Assembly: GCA_047618505.1 (NCBI GenBank)
Contig: JBLHLB010000118.1
Span: 1-10,670 of the forward strand
Direction of reading: 5' to 3'
From: JBLHLB01 sp047618505
Lineage (GTDB): Bacteria > Planctomycetota > UBA1135 > GCA-002686595
DNA: 10,670 nucleotides
Shown one piece after another: positions 1 through 6,839 of the stretch (the first letter of the stretch is position 1; each line of letters begins with the position of its first letter). A program made the translations under genes and the position numbers. The notes below the pieces were generated by a model, which did not search any database, was not told the DNA's origin, and saw only the letters and a program-made list of their open reading frames with translations.

Positions 1-1086
1 AGCCTCGCCCCCATCGCTGCCCCAACCGATTTGATTGAGCACCCGCTCCGCCCGGGTCAGGCGGTCTCGCCAGAGCTCTACATCGGCGAGCAACTCTTCC
101 AGGCTCATCCCGGCGAGTCCGTCGCCATTGGGATCCTCCACAACAGGAGGCTCCTGTTCGCCGGGCAGATCCGTGATGGGCTTACCGGGGATTTCGCGCA
201 GATCGCCGCTTGAGGCTTCGCTGATCACCAAGCTCTCGATCACAAGTCGCTTCTGCAGGAGAGAGCGTGTGGAGAGGTCCGCTTCAAAAGTGCGGCCACG
301 GAAGATGTCCGCTGTCAGCTCGTTGCTGTCGGCCAGGGCCAAACCGTCCAACACAAAGCGTCCGTGGCTCAGGTCAAGCTCAAGGTCGCTGAGGTCCACG
401 GTGGCGCCGTTGGCTCGCTCGAGCCCGGACCGCAAAGTGTTCTCCAGAAAGGCCGAACCCAGAATGGCTTGGGCTCCATAGGCCAGGCCGCCGAGTCCCA
501 GGACTCCGATCAAGCCGAGGATGCGCACGGGGTTTCCGATGCCCTTAGCGCTCAGCTCGCTGTACTCCTGCTTGCGCCCGCCGAAGAAAATGAAGGTGCC
601 CCAGCGTGCCCATTTGTTGGAGGTCAAACGCTGGTAGCGTTCCGAATCATTCTGCGCCGACTCGAGCTTGGCGCGCAGCTTCGACTGCATGCGCACGAGC
701 AGGAAACCGATCCCCACACCCACTGCCGTACCCAGCAGCAGACCCCCGCTGGTCACGTAACGCTCAAGGCCAAAGTAGGCCAGAACGGGCGCGTTCATCA
801 GCTTATGAAACAACCCCGTCGTCGGTCCGTCCAAGAGTAAGCGCCCCAGGGCAAAGAGCACAGGCTGCAGGGCCAAGGCAACAAGTCGCGTTCCAATGGC
901 GACCGCGCCTGCTACAAAGAGGTTCGCGTTCACAATCGCAAGGCAAGCCACCAGTGCCACGATCAGTCCCGGCGCCTCGAGAAAGCCCGGCGCGAATCCG
1001 AGGCAAGCTCCGAGAATCGCAGCCGTCATCAGGGAATAGGGCGTGCAACGCCCGCGAATGATCTTTCCAAGGCTTCTAGTAATCAT
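1..1086 (-). CDS. Membrane protein, TIGR03546-TIGR03545-like fusion (3' end outside window)
   Basis: An uninterrupted frame of 362 codons runs from an ATG at 1086 to the left edge with no stop, so the C-terminus is missing. A GGAG lies 8 nt before the ATG and supports this start. The N-terminal part has hydrophobic segments at about residues 18-36, 41-65, 69-85 and 111-131, a pattern resembling the TIGR03546 family. A basic, soluble stretch (132-183) follows, then another membrane segment at 184-210. From about 225 the sequence (ANGATVDLSDLELDLS, then FVLDGLALAD) resembles the start of TIGR03545, an AsmA-like family of large envelope proteins of unknown function. These two families are usually encoded by adjacent genes, so one continuous frame suggests a fusion. 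Residues 302-325 are Pro/Glu-rich, and the end (330-352) looks like the start of a coiled coil. Family assignment is from memory of motifs; a role in envelope transport or biogenesis is only inference. Confidence 0.72.
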   Translation of the reverse strand, partial: MITRSLGKIIRGRCTPYSLMTAAILGACLGFAPGFLEAPGLIVALVACLAIVNANLFVAGAVAIGTRLVALALQPVLFALGRLLLDGPTTGLFHKLMNAPVLAYFGLERYVTSGGLLLGTAVGVGIGFLLVRMQSKLRAKLESAQNDSERYQRLTSNKWARWGTFIFFGGRKQEYSELSAKGIGNPVRILGLIGVLGLGGLAYGAQAILGSAFLENTLRSGLERANGATVDLSDLELDLSHGRFVLDGLALADSNELTADIFRGRTFEADLSTRSLLQKRLVIESLVISEASSGDLREIPGKPITDLPGEQEPPVVEDPNGDGLAGMSLEELLADVELWRDRLTRAERVLNQIGWGSDGGEA

Positions 1087-1201
1087 CTGGCGATCTCCGT
1101 CGGTCCTGTGCGTTCCGCGCAGCAGAGAAATAGGCCTCGCGGGGTGTACAGCTTGAACTCGTTCGCGGGGGGAAACAACTCTGGAGCCGGGGAGAAAAGA
1201 A

Positions 1202-1236
1202 GGCGCGCCGCCCGCGGAGTTCGCGGACGGCGCGCC
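1202..1236 (-). terminator. Rho-independent terminator of the selenoprotein operon
   Basis: A perfect 9-bp outer stem (GGCGCGCCG at 1202-1210 with CGGCGCGCC at 1228-1236) is extended, after one mismatch, by a 5-bp inner stem (1212-1216 with 1222-1226) closing a 5-nt loop. Read on the minus strand it is followed at once by TTCTTTTCT. It lies about 60 bp past the stop codon of the redoxin gene ending at 1299 and ahead of the next minus-strand gene (start 1086), so it should insulate the two. Confidence 0.8.
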
Positions 1237-1298
1237 GTCGATGAAATGCGAGGCGGGCGTGGCCCGCAGCTCGACATCAGCCGACTATCATAGAGAGC

Positions 1299-2387
1299 CT
1301 ATTTGCCGGAGGCTTCCAAGGCGGACACAAGCTCCTCGACCCTCTTGGCGAGAGCCTCGCCCTTGAGGTTCCGCCCGACGATGCGTCCATCAGCATCGAG
1401 GATATAGGTCGTCGGATAGCCTGAGGCACGGTAGAGGTCCCCCACAGGCGTTGAACCGCCCTGGAAGATTGTCGGCCAGGTTGCGCCATACTCCTCGACA
1501 CCGGCACGGAAGTCGATGTCACTGTCGTAGGCGTTGACGCCGATCATGGTGAAGGGCTTGTCTTGCATGCGCTGTACGAGCGCGCGGAGAGTGGGCATCT
1601 CCGCCACACAACTGCCTCACCAGAAGCCGAAGAAATCGACCACGACGATCTTGCCGCGTTGATCCGAGAGCTTGATCTCCTCCTCGTCGATGGAGAGCCC
1701 TCCGAAGTCCGGGGCGATGGCCCCCACGCACAGGCGCTCAAGGATGAAGAGCGCATCGGCGGCCCGCAGTCCATGGGATGTGTCCTTGAACTGATCGGCG
1801 ACGCGCATGAGCCAGTCCTTGGCCTCCGCCCTCTGCGACTCGTCCTCTGACATGCCCAAGGTGTTGCCCAGGTGGAAGGCAATCAGCCCTTTGACTGTGT
1901 GGTCTTCGGCCGCCTCGAAAGCGTCGTAGAGCATCTCGCTGTAGGGGCTAACACCTGAGAGTGCTACGTAGGTGCCCAGCTCGTAGGCAGAGGAGTCCAG
2001 CAGGTCGGGACGATCCTGGTGCTCAAAGAAAAGCGTTCGAAAGCCGTCTAGACCGACTGTCTTCAGATCCTCTGGGCTGAGGTTCGCGCTTGGAGCATGG
2101 TGAAGCCTCCAGAGGGTCGCCAGGGGGTTGCCACCCTCAGCGAGGGCACTGAAGCGCCCCCAGTCGGCCCGGGCGGGATCTAACTCCATCAGCTCGGCGC
2201 GTGACTCGGCTTCGGCCGCGAGCACCTTCTGAAACCACTTTGAGAACTCCGCCTAGTGGCTCTTGATAAGAGCTTCGGCTTCGTCGACGACCTCGACTGA
2301 GGAAGCGTTTCCCTCCTGGCTGAGCTCTGGAACGGTGCTTCCCGTCCCAAAGCCCAGCAAGAGGCTCGATAGTATTAGAGAATTCAT
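1299..2387 (-). CDS. Predicted selenocysteine TlpA/ResA-like redoxin, copy B (WUGSC), with an in-frame UAG
   Basis: Read from ATG 2387 with UGA as Sec and the UAG ignored, this is a 362-residue secreted redoxin. Residues 1-20 look like a Sec signal peptide. About 30-230 is a helical domain homologous to copy A, and 230-362 is the thioredoxin fold. The core reads KIVVVDFFGFW, then TGA (codon 257, 1617-1619), then GSC-VAEMPTLRAL, giving the motif W256-U257-G-S-C260. A later GYPTTYILD supplies the usual cis-Pro strand. Downstream of the UGA it is 59/99 identical to copy A by my count, so both sides of the UGA are conserved in frame. Codon 45 (2253-2255) is TAG, inside sequence that still aligns with copy A. 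Translation could instead begin at GTG 2225, but I see no good Shine-Dalgarno there and that protein would lack the signal peptide. The gene is therefore either a recent nonsense mutant, a sequence error, or a cytoplasmic form. It starts 29 nt after copy A and is probably cotranscribed. Confidence 0.8.
1584..1604 (-). promoter_or_regulatory. Predicted bacterial SECIS element, copy B
   Basis: Starting 12 nt after the UGA, the mRNA has GCGGAGA (1604-1598), loop UGCCCAC (1597-1591) and UCUCCGC (1590-1584): a perfect 7-bp stem with a 7-nt loop. G is the second loop base. Known bacterial SECIS elements lie just downstream of UGA inside the coding region, have small apical loops and carry a G among the first loop bases. 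The loop starts 20 nt after the UGA, within the known range. It would recruit SelB carrying Sec-tRNA. Confidence 0.75.
1617..1619 (-). other. In-frame UGA predicted to encode selenocysteine (copy B)
   Basis: The minus strand reads TTC TGG TGA GGC AGT TGT GTG GCG GAG ATG. The TGA takes the place of the first Cys of the thioredoxin WCxxC site, and the resolving Cys (TGT, 1608-1610) is intact three codons later. The frame stays open for another 105 codons to the TAG at 1299. UxxC is a known selenoprotein arrangement in thioredoxin-fold proteins. Confidence 0.88.
2253..2255 (-). other. In-frame UAG near the N-terminus of redoxin copy B
   Basis: The frame from ATG 2387 reads ATC AAG AGC CAC TAG GCG GAG TTC TCA. 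The residues on both sides align with copy A (around SIYKESLIVWRDALRAAES), so the TAG lies within the ancestral coding region. A single change from CAG (Gln) would explain it. TAG is the normal terminal stop of copies A and B, so genome-wide reassignment is not supported. Confidence 0.75.
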
Positions 2388-2416
2388 GTCAGCTCTAATT
2401 CTTGGAGTTATGGGAA

Positions 2417-3553
2417 CTAGAGCGAGCGCTTCTCGAGGGCCGTTACGAGCTCCTCAACCTTGTCAACCAGCGGTTGACCCCTGAGGCTCAAGGACAGAAT
2501 CTTGCCCTCCTCGTCTAGGAGGAAAACCGAGGGGTAACCCTGCACGCGATAGAGATCGGCCACGGGCGTGGATCCACCCTGGAAGATCGTCGGCCAGGTC
2601 AAACCAAACTCCTCGACACCCTCGTGGTAAGCCGCCGCCTCGTCGTAGGAATTGACGCCGACTAAGGCAAAGGGACGGTCCTGCATGCGCTGCACGAGCG
2701 CGCGAAGATGGGGCATCTCCGCTCGGCAGGGGGGTCACCAGAAACCGAAGAAGTCGACTACGACGATCTTGCCGCGGTAATCCGAGAGTTTGATCTCCGT
2801 GCCGTCAATGGACTCCCCTCCGAACTCAGGAGCCGTACTCCCAAGGGATAGGTACTTTGAAACGAAGACCAGGTCCGTCGCCGTGACACCGGCTTCCGTT
2901 TCCGCGAACTCCGTCGCAACTCGGTCTAACCACGTGAAGCTCAGCTTGTCGTTCTCTTCACCACCAAGACGCCCATAGAGATTTCCGGTCATCAGCCCCA
3001 GCATTGCCTTTGTCTCAGGCGCTTCAGCCCGTTCGAAGGCCGACGTTAGGTACTGCGTGGAGAGTTCGGGCCCCAGGCTCTTGCGATCCCGGATCAGACG
3101 CTCCGACGCGGCCAGGAGCGTGTCGTGATCCGGTAGGTCCCCCCCAAAGAGGCGGGCATAGAGTCCCTTGGCAACCTTAGTCGCCTCGGAACGCTTGCGA
3201 TCCGTGTGGCGCACATTCGTGATCATCCAAACGGCCGCTGCGTGATGACCGTTCTCCAGTAGCGCCGCAAACTGCGGATAGAATTCGTCAACGGGGTGAT
3301 TGGCCCGCAGCTCTTTCTTGTCCGCCGTGCTCTCAGCCGCGCGCAGGGCGTCGCGCCAGACGATCAAGCTCTCCTTGTAGATCGAGTCCAGTTCCGCGAC
3401 CGGATCGACGGGAGCCTCCTCTTGGGGCTCCTCCTGTTCCTGGGTCACGGGCGTCGCGATTGCGCTGGGCGCCATCGACTCCAAGCCTGGATCGCCGCCC
3501 AGAGAGCCGCCCAGAGAGCAGGCCAGCCAGGTAATTATAGGTGTGTGCATCAT
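2417..3553 (-). CDS. Predicted selenocysteine TlpA/ResA-like redoxin, copy A (WUPPC)
   Basis: With UGA read as Sec this is a 378-residue extracytoplasmic thiol-redox protein. I chose the MetMet start at 3553/3550 because it puts a short hydrophobic leader (MMHTPIITWLACSLGG) first; the Cys at residue 12 could be a lipid-attachment site, though the lipobox is imperfect. The longer frame back to 3724 has a non-signal-like N-terminus and would use up most of the divergent promoter region. Residues about 35-55 are a Pro/Glu linker, 56-245 a helical domain, and 246-378 a TlpA-like thioredoxin fold. The core reads GKIVVVDFFGFW, TGA (codon 273, 2735-2737), PPCRAEMPHLRAL, so the motif is W-U-P-P-C. 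This matches the ResA/TlpA consensus WCxPCRAEMP apart from Cys to Sec. GVNSYDE and the cis-Pro segment GYPSVFLLDEEG follow. Planctomycetal cysteine redoxins share this helical-domain plus LSDYRGKVV...WCGPC layout. The expected role is thiol-disulfide or peroxide reduction outside the cytoplasm; the substrate is unknown. Confidence 0.88.
2702..2722 (-). promoter_or_regulatory. Predicted bacterial SECIS element, copy A
   Basis: Twelve nt after the UGA the mRNA forms GCGGAGA (2722-2716), loop UGCCCCA (2715-2709), UCUUCGC (2708-2702): a 7-bp stem with one G-U pair and a 7-nt loop with G second. Spacing, stem length and the first five loop bases (UGCCC) are the same as in copy B. The one stem difference (C in B, U in A, opposite G) keeps pairing. 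After an A/G mismatch, two more outer pairs are possible. Confidence 0.77.
2735..2737 (-). other. In-frame UGA predicted to encode selenocysteine (copy A)
   Basis: The minus strand reads TTC TGG TGA CCC CCC TGC CGA GCG GAG ATG CCC. The TGA sits where the nucleophilic Cys of WCxPC is expected, the resolving Cys (TGC, 2726-2728) is intact, and the frame continues 105 more codons to TAG 2417. The same position is UGA in the tandem paralogue, although the proteins have diverged to roughly 60% identity, so a chance nonsense mutation or read error is very unlikely. Confidence 0.92.
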
Positions 3554-3772
3554 GTTCAGATTCCGGTTTCGCCACGTGGGGTGTTGCCCGCCAGGGGCAG
3601 GTTGGGCGTTACGTACACGATAGTCTTTCGTTTGCCACAGAATCCCAGGTACTGATCCCAAACGTGAAGTCCACGGTACCGCTTCGCAGCATGCTGCCGT
3701 GGCGGCCCCACAGCTGATCCCCAAGGGCAGACCAATCGGTGGATCCCAACGAGATGCTGCTACCCTTGTGAA
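3554..3772. promoter_or_regulatory. Divergent intergenic region between the selenoprotein operon and the thioredoxin/HEAT gene
   Basis: This 219-bp gap must hold the promoters for both directions if the start of copy A is 3553. I see no convincing -35/-10 pair on either strand. It does hold a perfect 12-bp palindrome GCAGCATGCTGC (3686-3697) between inverted arms CCACGG (3671-3676) and CCGTGG (3697-3702), and three same-direction copies of GATCCC(C)AA near 3654, 3717 and 3742. These could be operator sites. No regulator gene is in the window. Confidence 0.4.
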
Positions 3773-5755
3773 ATGCTGCTCATCTCCGCCATCCTTGGAA
3801 TTCTCGTCAGCGCCTCACCGGCTCTCCCCTCAGAGTCTGTAATGCAAGGCCAAGCGGTCGCCAGCGAATCGGAATCACGTCCCCCCTTGGTTGGTCGCTG
3901 GCGAGCTTGGCTCGACTGCCCCGGTGGCGAGCTGCCCTTCGGGTTGACCCTCGCACATAGCCCGGACCTGGGCTGGACGGCCATGCTTCACAATGGCGAG
4001 GAGCGCATCGATGTCCCCGTAATCGTCGCGTTCCGGCCGCCGGATAGTTCTTTCCTCACCCTGAGATTTCCCCACTACGACGCCTCCATCAGTGCCATGG
4101 TTTCCGAGGACGGGATGCTCTTAGACGGCGAGTACAAGAAACGACTTGGGAAGGAGCGTTGGCGCAATTTGCCCTTCCATGCCGTGCTGCTCCCCGCGGC
4201 GACGGATGCAGAGCACGCCAGCGCGCGCTTCGAGGGAATGGACGCCGCCCAGCTAGATCTAAGCGGACGCTGGCGCATGGATTTCGATTCCTCCGACGAC
4301 CCCGCCGTTGGGATCTTCGAGCAGACACTCGACGGACTTGTGACGGGCACGGTGCTTACGACGACCGGCGACTATCGCTACCTGGCGGGCAGTCTGCGGG
4401 GCGAGCACCTGCGGCTCTCGGTCTTCGACGGCGCGCACTCCTTTCTGTTTGATGCGACCGTGGGCGCAGACGGCGGGCTCTCTGGCGATTTCTGGTCCGG
4501 CGACACCTGGCACGAAACTTGGACGGGAAAGCGCGATGACGACATCACCTTGGCGAACGCCTTCGAAGAGACGCGCTGGCACGAGCTGGCTTCCCTCGGC
4601 GACGTGTTGCTGCCGGACGCGGACAACCGCATGCGCTCTCTGGCCGACCCGGACTTGCGGGGAGCTGCGACCCTGATCGTGCTCTTCGGAACCTGGTGCC
4701 CCAACTGCCACGACGAAGCGCCCTACCTTGTGGAGCTACAGAAACGCTTCGGTCCCCGCGGCCTGCGCGTGATCGGCCTGGCCTTTGAGCTCACGGCGGA
4801 CTACGAACGTGACAACGAACAACTGCGCCGTTTCGCCGAACGCTACGACATCGAGTACCCGATCCTCCTGGCCGGCACATCGAACAAGAGCGAAGCCACC
4901 CTGGCCTTCCCCGGCGTTGACTTCGTGCGCTCCTTCCCCACCACCCTGTTCGTCGACAATGGTGGACACGTGCGTTGGGTGCATTCAGGCTTCTCCGGAC
5001 CCGCCACGGGGGAGGCGCACGTCGCCCTGCGGACAGAGTTTGAGGGACGCATCGAACAACTGCTCAACGACGAGGACGAAGGCCACGAGGTCCTGGAGGC
5101 AAACCTTGCGGCGCGTGCCTGGAACAGCGCCGCGCCGAACGGCGGATCCACGACGGTCTTCACGCACCAGCCTGACGACAGTTGGATCGCCCACGTCACG
5201 CCCCTCAAGGGAGGCCAGACGGTGAAGCATGCCGTGCGCCTCGTGGGCACCGACGCAGTCTGGGTTGGGGACACGCCCTACCGACTCGATGCGGTAGCGC
5301 GCGTGCTGATCTCGCCGCGCGGATTCGGGGAACGCTTGATGCCCGCGGGGGCTTTGGACTCGGCCCTGTTGGCGGACTCGGGCTTCCCGGGAATCCGTGA
5401 CATGCCCGCCGCTTTGCTACACGCGGACGCGCGCATTCGTCGTGAAGCACTCTGGTCCATGGGCCATCGCCGGGCGCGGGCGGCGGGCTCTTTGGCGGCT
5501 GACTTCCTGCCGCTGGTGGCGGATCCCGAGGTCGAAGTTGCCATTGCAGCCGCCTGGGCAATTTCCGTTTGTGGAGATCTTGAGGCAACGGAGCACTTGC
5601 TCGCCCTCACGGGGCACGCAAACGCGCGGGTCAGGCGGGAGATCGCACGTGGCCTGGTGCGCCTAGCCGCGCAACGCCCGGCGCTAAGGGCGGAGTTTGA
5701 GCACCTCAAACAGGACCCCGACCCGCTTGTACGCGGGATTGTCGGCGGCCAGTGA
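3773..5755 (+). CDS. Secreted thioredoxin-fold (WCPNC) protein with beta-rich N-terminal and HEAT-repeat C-terminal domains
   Basis: This 660-residue protein starts with a short signal peptide (MLLISAILGILVSASPALPS). Two related beta-rich modules follow, each opening with a G-R-W-R motif (about 40-140 and 164-255); they recall lipocalin-like N-terminal domains of some TlpA proteins. A TlpA-type thioredoxin domain spans about 270-430: LIVLFGTWCPNCHDEAPYLV with the active site C309-P-N-C312, and a cis-Pro in RSFPTTLFVD (P389). Residues 440-545 are a further beta-rich segment. About 545-655 is a helical HEAT-like region (for example ADARIRREALWSMGHRRA and HANARVRREIARGLVRLA). It should be a periplasmic disulfide or thiol oxidoreductase, perhaps docking partners through the HEAT repeats. 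Unlike its divergent neighbours it uses Cys, not Sec. There is no clear Shine-Dalgarno before ATG 3773, but the signal peptide supports this start. Confidence 0.85.
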   Translation: MLLISAILGILVSASPALPSESVMQGQAVASESESRPPLVGRWRAWLDCPGGELPFGLTLAHSPDLGWTAMLHNGEERIDVPVIVAFRPPDSSFLTLRFPHYDASISAMVSEDGMLLDGEYKKRLGKERWRNLPFHAVLLPAATDAEHASARFEGMDAAQLDLSGRWRMDFDSSDDPAVGIFEQTLDGLVTGTVLTTTGDYRYLAGSLRGEHLRLSVFDGAHSFLFDATVGADGGLSGDFWSGDTWHETWTGKRDDDITLANAFEETRWHELASLGDVLLPDADNRMRSLADPDLRGAATLIVLFGTWCPNCHDEAPYLVELQKRFGPRGLRVIGLAFELTADYERDNEQLRRFAERYDIEYPILLAGTSNKSEATLAFPGVDFVRSFPTTLFVDNGGHVRWVHSGFSGPATGEAHVALRTEFEGRIEQLLNDEDEGHEVLEANLAARAWNSAAPNGGSTTVFTHQPDDSWIAHVTPLKGGQTVKHAVRLVGTDAVWVGDTPYRLDAVARVLISPRGFGERLMPAGALDSALLADSGFPGIRDMPAALLHADARIRREALWSMGHRRARAAGSLAADFLPLVADPEVEVAIAAAWAISVCGDLEATEHLLALTGHANARVRREIARGLVRLAAQRPALRAEFEHLKQDPDPLVRGIVGGQ

Positions 5756-5806
5756 AGCCACTCAAGGCAGTGAGGCCACTCAAGGCAGTGAGGCCGGTGA
5801 AGGCAG
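5753..5806 (+). repeat. Three tandem 18-bp units starting at the stop codon
   Basis: Units at 5753-5770, 5771-5788 and 5789-5806 share the pattern TGARGCC...AAGGCAG. Units 1 and 2 differ at one base; unit 3 has diverged more. The first unit begins with the TGA stop of the thioredoxin/HEAT gene. Replication slippage is the simplest origin. Confidence 0.8.
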
Positions 5807-5830
5807 CGAAACTGCACGCTCGCCGCATCT

Positions 5831-5852
5831 GTTGACCCAGCGTTGACGCAGC
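5831..5852 (+). repeat. Two tandem 11-bp units
   Basis: GTTGACCCAGC (5831-5841) is followed directly by GTTGACGCAGC (5842-5852), differing at one base. Each contains TTGAC, as in a sigma-70 -35 box. A GGCTAA lies 18 nt after the second TTGACG, a weak -10 candidate for the broken gene downstream; promoter function is only a possibility. Confidence 0.5.
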
Positions 5853-5941
5853 GCGGGTACCCCATGGGCTAACCTTGGTTCGTATCTGCCCTCGGCACTT
5901 CGATCGCTAACCCCAGGCGCTCGCCCTATGGCCTGCGCGAA

Positions 5942-6822
5942 GTGCTCGTCGTTCTTCTCGGCTTCGGTTGTGCCGCCGCCTTGGCATTCGCGGGTTAGGC
6001 GCCATCCCAGGACCCCGCCGAAGCGGGACGAGCGGCCCTGGCGCGCGCGAGTGCCGCGGCCACGGGCGCGGCCCTTGGGGTTTGGAGCGAGCTACGCCGC
6101 AACGATGACTTGCTGGAGGCCCAAGCGCCGCCTTCATTCCCTATTCGATGAGTACGATCCTTACGGTCAACGATCCGGGTAGCCATGAGCGCACCCGTCG
6201 GGTGCTGGAGTGGTGCCTGTCCCACGCTGACGAATGGGCGAATGACCACATGTCCTATTGGCTGGTTGACGGCGTGATCGAATCGCTCCAGGACTATCCT
6301 GATCTGATCACCTCTCAGCTCGTCTCCACTCTCCTCGATACGCGCACCGCGGGATTGCTTAGGGAGCTCAGCGAGACCCTCAAGCGCCTCCGCGATCCGA
6401 ACCTGGTGCCCCTGCTTGAATCACAACTCAACGTGACCTGGCCGGACGGTCAAGAGGTGGGTGTTTGGTCCGCGAACATCCTGGCCTAACGGGAGTCCTG
6501 GGCGAAGCGCGAGCAACGCCTCCCCACCCGGAAGGAAACGATTTCCGAGTTGCTTGAGTTGCTTGGCGATGAGGATATCGAAACCCGTTGCCAGGCGATC
6601 CACGCTCTGGCGACCCTGGGGGCCGTGGGGGTGCTACCCCAACTGGTGCGCCTCGTGAAGGACCCGAGCAAGGCCGTGGTGGACGCGGCCCGCAGCGCAC
6701 TGGAACGCATCAAGTCCCTCCAACCCGGGTGTCTCCCACCGCCGGCACTGACGGCAAGGCGAATTCCGAAGGCCAGAAGGCAACTGCGGGGCAGCGCCAA
6801 GGAAGCTGCGTTTGCCCACTAG
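5942..6822 (+). pseudogene. Broken secreted HEAT-repeat protein gene
   Basis: The pieces of one gene lie in successive frames. From about 5942 one frame encodes a signal-peptide-like stretch VLVVLLGFGCAAALAFAG, then TAG at 5996-5998, then continues as APSQDPAEAGRAALARAS and VWSELRRNDDLLEAQ up to TGA 6149. A second frame, open from 6109, continues as AAFIPYSMSTILTVNDPGSH and a helical region, stops at TAA 6487-6489, then resumes in the same frame. Past the TAA come typical HEAT repeats (DEDIETRCQAIHALATLG, then VGVLPQLVRLVKDPSKAVVD) ending near 6725. The tail to the TAG before 6823 has odd composition and may follow another shift. At least two nonsense codons and one frameshift point to a decayed gene or a poor-quality stretch of assembly. 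No start is convincing; the end 6822 is the end of the last open frame. An alternative is that the 6148 ATG starts a real 113-residue protein, overlapping the previous frame as ATGA. Confidence 0.6.
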
Positions 6823-6839
6823 AAAGCTGCAAGAATAGG

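Noticed and set aside
2253..2255. UAG in copy B as pyrrolysine or a reassigned sense codon
   Set aside because: TAG ends both redoxin genes and the FG-GAP gene normally, and nothing at this position suggests a catalytic residue.
2392..2423. Inverted repeat GCTCTA / TAGAGC between the two redoxin genes
   Set aside because: Only 6 bp with a 20-nt separation; chance is likely and no U tract follows.
1617..2737. The TGA codons as nonsense mutations or sequencing errors marking pseudogenes
   Set aside because: Two diverged paralogues share TGA at the same catalytic codon, each with a SECIS-like hairpin at the same distance and an intact frame beyond.
5278..5865. A 195-codon minus-strand frame, plus many others of 60-150 codons antisense to real genes
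   Set aside because: Arg/Ser/Pro-rich composition without recognisable motifs, each fully overlapped by a supported gene.
6149..6151. UGA at the end of the second frame of the broken HEAT gene as a further Sec codon
   Set aside because: There is no UxxC or CxxU context, the frame beyond it does not resemble the protein, and the continuation lies in another frame.
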